Source: Saccharina japonica | Taxonomy: Eukaryota; Sar; Phaeophyceae; Laminariales; Laminariaceae | Assembly: GCA_008828725.1 (NCBI GenBank) | Contig: MEHQ01002721.1 | Location: forward strand, 1-64,000 | Direction: 5' to 3' | Length of the DNA: 64,000 bases | Shown here: positions 13,401 through 25,400 of the stretch, in pieces | Numbering within the stretch: position 1 is the first letter of the stretch | Layout of the letters: every line of letters starts with the position of its first letter | Made by a program: the position numbers and the translations under genes | The notes under the pieces: model-generated | What the model was told of the DNA's origin: nothing | Database searches by the model: none | What the model saw: only the letters and a program-made list of their open reading frames with translations

Positions 13401-16400
13401 TTGTTCGTGATACACCTAAGCTTTTGAGATTATTGATCGGGCCGCACGTTTAGCTTCGCTCAAAATCAGCTTTTGGGTGGCATACTATTAGTATAGAGCT
13501 CATTGAGTGATAAACCTCGGAAACAAGAGGTTGCCACCTCTACCGTAGCACTCTTCAGGGGTTGGCGCTATCGGCCGATATAGCAAGACAGTCAGAGGCG
13601 TCAAAGTAATGGTTTTGCCCGTACGGGGGATTCGCGCGAAACAAAAGTGAGTTTCTCGCCCCCTGGCCAAACCAGCGACGTTGCCTTTCGTAGCCCGACG
13701 CGTGTTACGGTAGCGGTACTACTAGTAGCAATTTTTTTGGCCAAACAATGGTTGTGACTGACGGCGTTCTTCAACCTAGGTATTCCCCAATGAGGCATGC
13801 CATATCGTTGACCCTGTTTTATTTTGTAACAATGTTCGAACAATGCCTGCGACAGGCCGAGCGAAAGTTAAGCGTCCATGTTTTGTTCTAAAAGAACACT
13901 TTTCACGGGGAAATATAAACCTCCTCACGTGAGGACCTCCAGACCAAAAAAGAGGGTGCTACCCCCACCGTAGCACACGTCCCCCCCCCGCCTTGCGCCT
14001 TGCCCAGTTCCTTTAGCCGTACTTCGGCACCAGTTCGGTTTAAAATTTAGCTTTGCGAAGACGGAGTGTTCTGTAGTCCGAGCATTCGGCCTCACCGAGA
14101 AAACGGATATATTATTCTTCGCTTCGGATGCCATTTGACCCTCACGCGCCCCCCCCCCCCCCCTTAACCGCTAAATGGTGCATATCTGTTCAGTAGTTGG
14201 CCTCACTGCAGCGACGGGCATCGTGAACTCTGTCACCGTAGCTTTGTGTCTAAGCTTGTTTCGACCGCGTACGCCCTTCTCCTCCCCTGCGGTGCTCAAT
14301 GTTGTAACCAGGCGTATGGTCTATCTCCAGCTACAGAGTTCTTGGACATTACCGCGGACGCCAGTTTGGCCGCGCTTATCTCGGACGCGTACGGCGGAGA
14401 CATTCAAAACGTCGACGCTATCACGGGGGCTCTGGCGGAAGACGTCAACGCGACCACGGGCAGTGTCTTCGGCGACCTTCTCTTCGAGGCCTGGGTTGAT
14501 CAGCTCTTCCGAACTATCTCCGGAGACCGGTTATATCACTTCCACGGCAGGTCGATGGAAACGGTGGCAAACACGACGCTATCTGAAGTCATCAACCGCA
14601 CCCTGCACGTGACCGACCTGCCGCTCTCGACGTTCGTGACACCGAGCGCAATTGTGTGCGCCTCTGGTTGCGAGACCGTGGGCGAGGCGGACGTTACGCT
14701 TTCGGACAGCTTTGGGATTGCCTGGCAGGTGAGGGAGATACATATTCGTGAAAAGGAAGACGGGGATTACATTTGGGTGTTTAATCCGCTCGGCTAGAAT
14801 GTCAAGCTCTTCCTGGCCTGCGCGGGAATTGGATGGGGGCGCTGATTGGTAGAGCTCGGCAAAGGGGAATGTGGTGATGTCTGCCTTGTCACATTCGCTA
14901 GTCTACTGGGATACCTTAAACAAGATAAACGAAATAGCGTCCGCCCGCCCCCCCAACCCCCCTTCTCCAGTAGCTCGAGGCCTACGCATTTGTTTATTTT
15001 CCACGTAGTCCCTAAGGATTGACGCCCATACCGCGAGCGACGCGCATCGATAACTGTCACACGCACATAGCCGTCTGTAGCAAATCCCGGCTTATCCGGT
15101 GCCCTGTTATTTTATCTACGTGAACGTGACCCATCCGAACATCTAAATTATTTTTCTCGCGCTCGTACTACAGTAATATTATTTATCTCCACGATACTCG
15201 GCACGAGCATCGTTTGTACATTTCTCAGGGGCCGTCGATTTAAACATGCGCGGGTTATAACAGTAGAGGAGGTGGATTTACGACAATGACAAGGCCGGGG
15301 CCCGTTGCTGGCCTTCGTCGAGTATCGGCTGCTCCGGTGCCCTGTGCTTTGAGCTACGTGACCCACCCGAGCACCCTGAGTCTCTAACCGTGCTCTTACT
15401 GCTGTAACTCCGAGAGTCAGCAAGAGCGTCGTTCGGATAACTACAGTAGTAAAGACCATCGATCAAATAACATGCGGATTTTAACGGCAGAAGAGTTCGG
15501 GTCCTGTGGCATTGTCAAGGTCGGCTTCCGCTACTGGCAGTGGGCTGCACAAGTTGGCTTTGCCCTTTCCTCGAACTGCAGCCACAGACGGACACATAGG
15601 CGTTGATGGGATACGTCGATGGCACTCTGTAAGAGGGGTGTTGGTCCAGGGCTGTTGTAAAATTCGACTCCCGAAACACAACAGCAGCAGCAGCACCAGG
15701 GAAGCTCATAATAGCAGTAGCACCCCCACCAGCATACCCTCTCCCAACAACAACTGAAGCAGCAGTAACACAGCAACAGCAGTATCATCACAGCATCAGT
15801 ACACCCGCACATGGCTGCAGCCGCAACTTTAGCACCGACGCATCAACAGCAGCTCCACGGCAGTTACTGTACCACCGCACCACGGCACAACCACCACAGC
15901 ACCTAGCCTAATGCTCCCAGTCCACGGTAATAAAAGTTCACTCCTGCCCCGTTCTAAACTATCAACAAGCAGCATGAGTTTGTACGTATTATATGTTTAT
16001 GTTGACCTCTCAATTTACAGTAAGTGCTCCTATTTTGTCTCCTTACTTACGAAGAAACACGCACGAAGAAGCGCGAGGATAAACACACGGACCGAGTACG
16101 ACGCGACGACATCAATTTCACCACCATCAACAAGGGCACCGCGTCAGATCTGACGCATATACGACACATCGTATCGATAGCAATATTACCGTGTATTTGT
16201 ACAGAGCAGCAGCAGCCCGACAGAGTGCATCGCTCTAGTCTATCTGGGTATATAATAAAGTAGCAGTTCCCTCGCACCTCTCTCAGTTTCAGAACACACA
16301 ATACCGTATGGGAAGTCGATGAAGTACGACATTGCGACCACGCAACGCTAAAATATGATTAGCTGCCCGTGAGGGACTTCGCCCATGTGATACGACCGTT

Positions 16401-19400
16401 CAACCACAGCAGCAAAAACAAACAAACTTACACAGGGGAACAGCACGGCAGTACATTTAATTGGCGCCACAGCACAGTCGATAAAACTCCGCGAACTTAT
16501 ATCGCCTCTTCTACGGTATTATAGAGTTGAGCTACTGTAGAATCCCTGAGGTGGGTTTTAATCCGAACGCTGGATCTTGTAGCGGCAGGACGTGAGTACG
16601 CCTGCTTGGAAACCGCGGTTAGTATTGTTTGACGGGGGGGTGTGCTTTCGCTATTTTGAGTCCTAACTTGCACGGCCGGCCCAACTTGGTGTGGGAGCCA
16701 CCTGCCAAAAGCTCAATGCATTTTGGTTTGCGCATTCGCTGGCGCATACTTTTGCTATATTCAGCGCTTCAGTCGGCAGCGCCGTCGAGATTTAATGCTA
16801 CCTGTTGTTGGTGGGGAGGATATCGCAAAGAGCCTCAAGTTTGTGCAGGGGTGCGATCGTTTGTTTTTTCAGCGCTCGTTTTCTCGACAACGGTCAACAA
16901 AGATATTTTCGGAAGGCGCTCAATAAAGATATTTCCGAAAACGCATTGTTCCGTATTGGCAACCTTAACTTTCCCGTTCTGGAAATGTCGAGCGCTGGAA
17001 AACGATCGCAAAAACGCTCGCAAACCCTGTGCAAAGTCAACGCTCTTTGCGGTGACAGGACCGCGTGTGATATGTCGGGTGCCCTGTTCTCGGCTTTGGG
17101 ATCAAACCATGGTATTTCCTGCTGTGTTGTTACCGGGTCAAGCGGGCGATGGGGAATCCCCGGCATTCGAATCAGGCAGAAGGTCATCACAGAGATTGTT
17201 GTGTATTCGAGCATATACACCTACTGTAGGAGGGTACTTCTTGTTTGCACTCAAGTTCGTCGTCGTCAGTCCGATCGCTTCACGAGCCACGGCCTCTTCC
17301 CAAACGCGTACGTATCCTGCCGTCGCCACAGATACTAGGTGACGATACGTTGTCTATATCCCTCAAAGCCAAGGGCATCGGGGAGGCGGGAATGCTGGGA
17401 ATCGGCTGGGGGGGGTTCAAGATGTATGATGCGCAGGTGAGAGGCAAAGGCGGTTTGCGCAAGCGACCTACATGATATGCGTCTCGCGGGATAGGCGTGT
17501 CCGGACAAGCCCATCCGCATCCAGAAGTGTTGGTGTCGGGTATGTAGGGAGCCGAGACGGTGCCCACTTTGGTGTCTGGACAGGACCTTGGCCGCGTTCC
17601 ATACATCGCAGCCGGGTTCCCACCGTACCGTCGCGGTGACGATCGAGATCCCGCGAGGGTACGTGTACCGCAGCTATAGTTATAGCTAGTGTGGTTAGAA
17701 AAAAATACAGCTGTATCTTTTGTTGGCTGTATGTTAACGCGAAATGAGTGCCATGGTATCTTAGTGATTCAGTAGACAGGGGTATGCTGCTCGCGCCTGT
17801 TCCTTACCTTCTCGCGAGAGATATAAATGGATTTATATAGCGGCTCGTGTGTTAGCGTAAAACGTCAAGACAGCGATAGTTGTTTTGTACTTTGTGTTTT
17901 CTGGCGCGCGCGCTTGGTGGATTAACTCCGGGTCTGCTCGGGCTCAGCAGATTTATCGGAAGGAAAACAAGCCCCTGAAAACAAAACAGTACACTTTTCC
18001 AGAGCGAGCGTGTGATCACACTTCTCGTTAAAGTCAGCAAATGGCCATGTTTGTTTTGTTTCTTTCGACTGCACGGTTAAAGACGGCGTCGGATATGGCT
18101 GGTGAGAGTAACGTAACATTTCTTAGGGCCACTGTCCTCAGATCGTCCCTGCTGTAGGCAATAGTTAGTCGCTCAAGCCACCCTTTATAGCTCGTGTGTC
18201 TCTCTGTTTGTCGCATAGTTGCCGTTGTCGCCACCGTGTTTCGATCGGTGCCCTTTCCGAGGCAGATCCAACCGAATAATTGAAGGCGTACTCCAGATAC
18301 CCCGACCTCACGTGTTTGGAGGCGTTTCCGAAGCCACGTTCACTCCTCTTCAGAGTATATTGCACCACCGTTCTATCTAACCGGTCTTGAAAGACAGCTC
18401 ACTTTAAGCCAGCAGCCTCCACCTCCCCTGTACGATGTGCATCTCTACCCCCACCGACCCGCCTCTGCTTCTCGCTCCGTTCGACCTGTCGTTGCTTGTT
18501 CACCCTAACGGCGTCTTGGAAAGGACTTCGTCATTTGCGAAGTGACGTCGGCGACAGAGGGAGAGTGCATCGATCGCTCCTCCGTTTCAACGCGCACGGT
18601 ACCTTCGCCGGATCTCGTTGACCCGGCCCTGAACGTTACCAAGGTGTCTATCGAGGACGACTGGACGACCATCACTTTCTTAAGAGACTTGACTTCGCTT
18701 GATGACGAGGACTATGACCTGGCACAGGTTCGTGGTGTGTGGTGTGGGCTCTTGCTCGTTTTGGTAGAGAGCGACGCTTACTCGGGTTGGTAGAGATTGG
18801 ATCTTGTTCGTTTTGGCAGAGATTTGTGGAAATTGAGTTGTTGTTGTTGTTGTTGTTGTTGCTGTTGATGTTGCTGTTGCTGTTGCAGTTGTGGTGGTTG
18901 TTGTTGTAGCTGTTGTTGTCACTGTTGTTCTCCCCTTCCCCCCTCGTTCTCATACGAGCATGCTACAACGTTGAACGTGTGCTGTTCGTTCTTACTCGAA
19001 TGATCCTGGGGCCACTGCTTACATAAATGTCAGGTGGTGTAGGGGAACAGGCGCCGAACGGTGAGATCTTCGCGCTTGCCTACTGTAGCAAACATTCTTA
19101 GTTGTACCCCCTCCGATTGTCGGAACCTTCCTTCCACTGCGATTGTCGACAGGATATTGAAAACGCGGTGGACACCCTGGTCATATACTCCTACCGCCCG
19201 GGAACAGGCGTGGGGCAGCACCCCAACGGTAATCGAGGTGCGTCGACCGTCAACTTTGCGACCGGGAACGCCGAAACAGAGTGCGAAGGCAACGACGACA
19301 ACTTTGTGTCCCTGCATGGAGCGCTCATGCTCATCGCTTGGATGCTTCTCGCTCCTCTCGGCATCTACTACATTAGGTGCGTTCACTTCGCTTCAACGTC

Positions 19401-22400
19401 CTGTGCCTCGACCATGTCCCCTTTTGTCTTTCTCCTGCCGATGCTCTCTACAACCCTCCGTATACCCCTCTTCTGCATGTATCTGCGGTATGTATGTGTC
19501 GACTCTCTCGGCATTGACGCCAAGCGGTTATGAGGTGTGTGCGAGTGTTCCTCGCGGCGAGCCCGTGTTCCTGTGCATGTTGTTGGCCCGTTGGAATGCA
19601 TTTACTACCGACCGCATACTTCGTCGTGTGCTTGGGTACCGACGATCTCCCGGTGCCATATATCCTTTGTTTTTCGTGCGTTTCGCGTCGTTCCGTCTGA
19701 CCCTTGTTTCCCTTTACATAGTCGCGAGCTACTTGCTCTACGCTTGTAAGTACCTCGCGTATTATACGCTTCAGCTTCACTTTGTTATTTTCGTTGTCAA
19801 CAGGAAATAGCTGGCAGCATACCGTGCACCTGATACCAGGTATATCATACTGTGTGTACTATCCCGATCCTTTTGTACAGTTGATCTAGAAATATATTCT
19901 GAGCCGCAGTCATGGCCTCGAATCGTTATTCGATTCTGCTTGTTTTGTCTACTTCCGAAACATGCCGCGTGTTTTGGTCGTCCGTGTACCAGCAGTTCGT
20001 TGCTGAACTGCTACATTGTCGTTGGCAAATCTGTGTTTATCACGCGTGCTCCCTTGTTAGAATGCGGTGGCCTTTCGTTTCGCAGATTCGTTGCACTTGT
20101 GTACGCACAACGACTATTACACCCGTACGTTACTCTGTCTGTTCTGCACACGATAGAAGGCACTAAGCCAACGTACCGAGAGAAGCCAATTGAAACCGAC
20201 AGTGTACCTTCCGTGGTCGATCTGGCAGGCGGGGTCTAACCAAATAGCTACACTCGTGCGAAGGAAACATCCGTACGAGACTGCGTATCCCCTTCCAGAT
20301 TATGTCCGAAACTACTGCTGTAGATCGATTATGTTTGTAGTCAATGTTCCACCCTCCCCGCCTGCTGTTGGACTATCGAAGGCCCTCAGCGTAGGCCCCG
20401 ATCGAGTTGAGAACCATCGGGTGCGCCTCGAGAGGCTTTGTATTTGTTTACTGGAATAGTGTTCGCTGCTGCGTTGTGGCGTCTACAACGAAGGCCATGA
20501 CATGCGTGCAGTCCCAAGTACCTCGAAACCCATGGCGGATTTACAGATGTTTCCAGTTCACACGAAAGATTATGCACCTGGTCTCTCCTTTGATATACTG
20601 TACAGGGAAATCAAGGGAGCATCTAGGGCTCTGCTTGGATCTCATTCGGCATGTTCAATTGCCTACGGTTAGGGTAATTGCTCAATGTGTATCCAACACC
20701 TTCATATTTTGGGTAACCATACCAGGTACCAGTGTACGCTTTGTACGAACTCGGTGTGGCCTGCGTGACTTTAAGCTCGTTTGCAAAACACCGCTCACGT
20801 GTTTAGGTACCGCAAGGGCGAGACCGTGGAGTGGGCCGGGCGCGAGTGGTACGAGATGCACGAGGAAATTATGATCGTTACCGCCGAGGCTGTGTTGCCG
20901 CTGGCTATCACCGCCGTCTTCGCCTCCGGAGGTGAACACGGGACATCACACGCTCACTGGGGCTACTATATGACAGCCGCAGTCGCCGCACAGATATTCA
21001 CCGGGTGGATCCGGACGAAGGGGTTGGAGGCCAAGCACGCCAACTTTTCGATCCTACACCGGGTGAGGAGGAGTCAGGGTAACCAATGCCGTGCGTCTTA
21101 CGCGGATCGTCGGTCTCGGATTGGCTTCACCTTCAAACATGCTCAAAACCTCTATCAGCTAGCTCTTTTCCGGGGTAGTAGCGCCTCTGTCAATGCTCCT
21201 CCCTGCTGCGGTACACTATTGTACACCCCTCGTACGGGACACTGGTTTTATGCACCAACATTGTCCCAAGCACGCACACACATAACGTTTTTCAGGCATA
21301 GTTCCCCCACCCCATGAAAACACCCCTGAAGCGCAAGGTGCAAGCTGCCCACGGGTGCCTTGTCGTTTCTTCTGAAAACCACGCCCCCCCCCCCCCCCCG
21401 CCCGCCGAGGGTCTATGGTTATACGACTACGGCCATGCATGAAAATGAAGAAAGTACACCCCCCCGCCGCCGCCGCCGCCGCTCACTCCTCCTTTCGTTT
21501 TTACTAAGCCCTTTATTACCCCGCCGCACGTTTGTTGTCACGCACCACGCTCTGTCTACAGTTCAATAAGCACTTCCACATCTGGGCTGGCCGGTTCGCG
21601 TACCTCGCTGGCGTGGTGCAGTGCTACCGTGGACTGGAGCTTGTCTCCGGCAGCGAAGACCTCATATTTTCCGCGGTCGACGGCTTGGACCTGCAGGTAA
21701 CGATGTAACGGCATAATGCTCTCGTGGTGGTGACGTTGTAACTGCACGGTGGTATTTGCGGGACGGGTAGAGGTCTTAAGCACGTATTTCTCGCGTTACG
21801 CGTGACGAGAATGCCGGTGTCTGGGTGGTCCCTTGACGATTTTTTCCCCCGTCGCTGTTTCTATGGTTGCTAAATCTGTTGTTATTGACTGCTGCAGTTG
21901 CTGCTGCCAGCTGTTTCCGGCACCCAGATACCGATGGATACAACCCCGCCCGGACATCGCGGGGATCGCCAGTGGCATCCGTTGTTTTTGTCAGAACGAA
22001 ACCATGCCCGCTAGGTCTTAGCACCGTTGACTAATCTGTATGGGGGGTTGGGTGCCCGGTACCGCGTGTGTCCGCCCAACAATATTGTTGCAGACTACGT
22101 TTAGAGTGTCAACGCATAGGTCGGGGGGGGGTTATATCCGGTTGATGCTCTATTTGCCGTTGCACGTTTTTATAGCTGCAGCGCAACCTTTATATTACCG
22201 TGCTAAGTTAGGACTTCGAAACGTTCCTGCTGTATGATTGTATTCGCTCCGTGGCTGTAGCGGGACATATCAGGTGTTGTGTTGTGTTTTTCCCCGAAAC
22301 TGACCGCTTCCTTTGACGCATAACGCCTCAATATGTCGTGTATCGAATTTAAAATATTTGGCAGATGGGCAGCTTTGGGACGGTCAAGAACTATGTGTTC

Positions 22401-25400
22401 CCCACATGGCTCGCTCTGATAGTGGTGTTCTTTACCGTCTTTGAGACGCGCAAGCAGTACTACCGCTTCTTCATGAAGGGGTCCGCTCGTGTTTGCGCGT
22501 GCGTCAACGTCGTGAACGAGGAGTTCGCAGACACCGTGCACGGCAAGAGCAGGCCTAGGCTCATAGCGAGGACCGAGGACTTGATGATCTACAGCGTATT
22601 GGAGTTCAACAATAAGGTATTTGAAGAGCGAGAATGGGGGGCGGGGGGGCGCTCATTTGTGTTTTGTTTGCCTTTGGCATTTGATCGTTAAGCACGCATC
22701 CCTTTCGAGACGGCGCGGGGGGGCGCACTCATTTTTTGCTTGTCTTAGTCATTTGACCATTGACCACGCATCCTTTTCAAGACGGGGGGGTACTCATGTC
22801 ATTAATGGTCCTAGTCCCATGGTCATGGCCGAGACGGAGGGGAGGGGAATATACTCATGTCGTGCACGGCCGTAGTCGTATGACCATAGACCCTCACACC
22901 CCTACAGTGCCGGGACGAGGCACGTTGGGTTTTTGCCAACCAGACAGATGTTGCTTGCACCAAGCGCGAAGAGGGGGGGTAATTCGTTCGTCGCACCCTC
23001 CGGTGCTAAACATCTCAAAATAGCTTCGATGATAGCAAGTCACGTTTCGTTGAGAGACGCCCAAATAAAATTATGGCTCGTGATTTAGCGATGACCTTTG
23101 CAGGGGATTTAGTGCGATAGTATCTAGCACAACATGAAGTGATGGGCGTGCGTTTGGTTGATCAACGGGTGCCACAGCGGCTTGTCGGTCGCAGTTTCAA
23201 CACCCAATTGTTTTCTTCAAACTGGAAACGCCTATAATGGGGAAACCCACGCGCCTGCATCGGTCGTTCGAGCGATGGGTGTCACGCGCGGGAGGCCAGT
23301 CACGTCGGTGCACGTGCCGCACACGGGGAGTGGTCAACGCACACACCGGAATCAGTTTAACTGGTAGATCCAAGGCTTCACTCCCGCCGCCTCACCCTCG
23401 CCACCAAGCATTTGCCTCTCCCTCTCCCGTTTGACTTTGTGTCCAACGTCCTTCCCGGTTTCCCCTCACCTCCATTGCCCGTGTATCTCTCATTTCACGG
23501 CAGGTGTTGAACGGGCAGAGCTGGGTGCTCGTAGACGGTGCCATTTTGGACGTGTCCACCTTCTCGCAGAGGCACCCGGGGGGCGCCCGTCTTATCCTCA
23601 ACGCGGTCGGTACAGATGTCACGGACGAGTTGCTGGGTGCAGAGCTGTCGGTGGGTCACGCCATGGCTTTCTCTCCATTCGTGCATCCGGAGGTTAGTTG
23701 GCGTCCGGTGGTCTCTGTTGGCGGGTGGCATTTGTTGCTTGCCTTGGTCATTTGACGATTGACCTATCATCTCTTTCGTGGTGGAGCGGGGGAGGGGGGG
23801 GCTTCTCGCTCTTGGATAGGGGGATACCATATATGCTCCATGGAAAAACAAATATATGTCGTGCTCTATGGTACGTCGGGTTGCGAGTATGCTAAAGGTG
23901 CAGTAGCCCGCGAATGAGTGCGATTTCCTCGACGAGGGCGAGGGCTTATCGGAACAAAGGGAGTACAGCTTGCTTGGTACATCATTGAATATACCTGGTA
24001 ATAACGTATTGTGTTGTATATATTAGTGAATGGCGCACTGTCGCTTGAAACATAACGTTAGGCGTAACAGGCCGTTGAACATATCCTGAGTACACGCAGA
24101 AATGCCTGAGAATATTAACGCACCCACCTCGGGGAGAGGAGTGACGTCGAGACACGTTTGTTTAGTCCTTGAAACTCTTCCACGCAAGGTTACGTAGGAG
24201 TTTTAGAGGTTTAGGCTACGGAGGCACGATACGATAGGGCTGCACCTAACGTTTTCTGAGCTACTGACTTGAGGGGCTCTCTATCTCCCCCCCAGAAATC
24301 ACCTTTTAAGACTACCACACGCTCAACCCGGTGACCAATCCTATGGCCTACGCAGTCTATACATATGAAATATAGTAAACACGAAGCTTTGGTGGGACTT
24401 TCTTCGGTTGATATGTATCCTATTAGTCAGTAGCAGTCACTAATAGTCACTAATAGTCACTAGTAGTCACTAACAGTCAGTAGTCACTAACAGTCACTAA
24501 TAGTCACTAACAGTCCCTCATAGTCACTCATAGTCACTAACAGTCACTAATAGTCACTAATAGTCACTAGTAGTCACTAACAGTCACTAATAGTCGCCAA
24601 TAGTCACTAATAGTCACAAATAGTCACTAGCAGTCACTACTACCTGGTAGTCACTAATAGTCACTAATAATCCGTCAAGAAAGGACTTTTTGCCAAAACG
24701 TGCAGTATACTAATAGTCAGTAGTAGTCAGTAATAGTCAGTCATAAATGTTTTTGCCAAACGTACTAGCCCTTAGCGTACTTGTTTGTTGTATTGCAAGC
24801 CTGGTATTAATAGTTCCTTCTTGCGTTCATTTTGTTTTTTCTCTGTTATGATTGTAAACTGTCACCGTAGAACCTAGCAATACGTTGCCTGATCGATGTG
24901 ATAAAGAGCACGTCAGGGGTAGCGGGTGAAGCACCCCCTCCCCACCCCCGCCCTCCCGCTCTTCTAGCTTAGCACCCACTGCTGTTCGCCTTTTGTCCCG
25001 CCTCAATTTTACTTCCTTGCTGTGGCGGCCAGAGCGCATGGGAGATCGTTCGGTCGCTGGTGGTAGGGTACATCGAGGAGGACGACGACGATGAAGAAGG
25101 GAAAGACGGGGAGACAGGCCCGGGCGAAGATTTGGGAGAAACGGAGCACGTACTGTTCGACAGGAGCAAGATTCTTCCAATCACCAGGATGCCCAGCGTG
25201 ATGGTGGGGGGAAGGATAGCCATGACAAGCGAAACAGTGGTGAGCCACTGTTAGGGTGTTTCGCTGTCGTGGTGCGATCTTGTGGGACACCTTCTGTGCG
25301 TAAATGGTAAAGGGGGGAGTAGGGCTGAACAGGCGAAAAGTTAGCGCGTAACAGTACCAATGAATCACGAGTGGTCAGTGACCGTCGACAACACGATTGG

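Larger units (their letters stand above)
7498..14728 (+). other. Exons 1-6: signal peptide and animal-type haem peroxidase homology domain (residues 1-643)
   Basis: Residues 1 to about 24 form a signal peptide (hydrophobic run CLLLYSAISLAITQTAVG), so the domain should face outside or a lumen. Family landmarks in order: GAGNNIAFPAWGS (37-51), YADDVFTPPGDDRPTAR (63-79), WGQLLTYDLSLT (103-114), DQRTARF (214-220), LLLEHNRCC (230-238), DIYQACR..IAIFQH (252-267), QRGRDHGLPTYNS (489-501), AYGLSPA (505-511) and FEAWVDQLFR with SGDRLYHF near 570-590. Residues ~286-385 are an acidic, Gly/Pro-rich insertion. Key haem residues are missing: the distal His position is Tyr109, the neighbouring Asp is Thr108, the haem-linking Glu is Arg219, and no His lies between 355 and 468, where the proximal ligand should be. 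The catalytic-site Arg (Arg216) and Gln105 remain. The fold is probably kept while classical peroxidase chemistry is lost. Confidence 0.88.
17437..23503 (+). other. Introns 7-12 of the fusion gene
   Basis: Introns: 17437-18523, 18728-19152, 19377-20806, 21063-21561, 21697-22364 and 22617-23503. A TTG/TGC-rich microsatellite lies at 18836-18930, a C tract near 21385-21400 with a GCC run near 21468-21480, and family A and B dispersed-repeat copies at 21405-21465, 22640-22790 and 22845-22918. No independent gene can be supported. Confidence 0.6.
23693..25032 (+). other. Intron 13 with 10-bp minisatellite
   Basis: Donor GTTAGT, acceptor GCGGCCAG. It contains a family B repeat copy (about 23726-23800) and the 10-bp array at 24421-24745. 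No gene is seen inside. Confidence 0.65.
23504..25239 (+). other. Exons 13-14: cytochrome b5 haem-binding domain (about residues 1036-1125)
   Basis: Exon 13 opens with WVLVDGAILDVSTFSQRHPGG, the b5 signature with the first axial ligand at His1059. NAVGTDVTDELLG follows, matching the b5 core. The second axial histidine is His1087 or His1096; its spacing from His1059 is longer than in a standard b5, suggesting a small insertion. Exon 14 continues with SAWEIVRSLVVGYIEED and then an acidic run, ending in a linker. The b5 domain sits between membrane domain and reductase, as an electron relay from FAD to the b561 haems would require. Confidence 0.85.
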
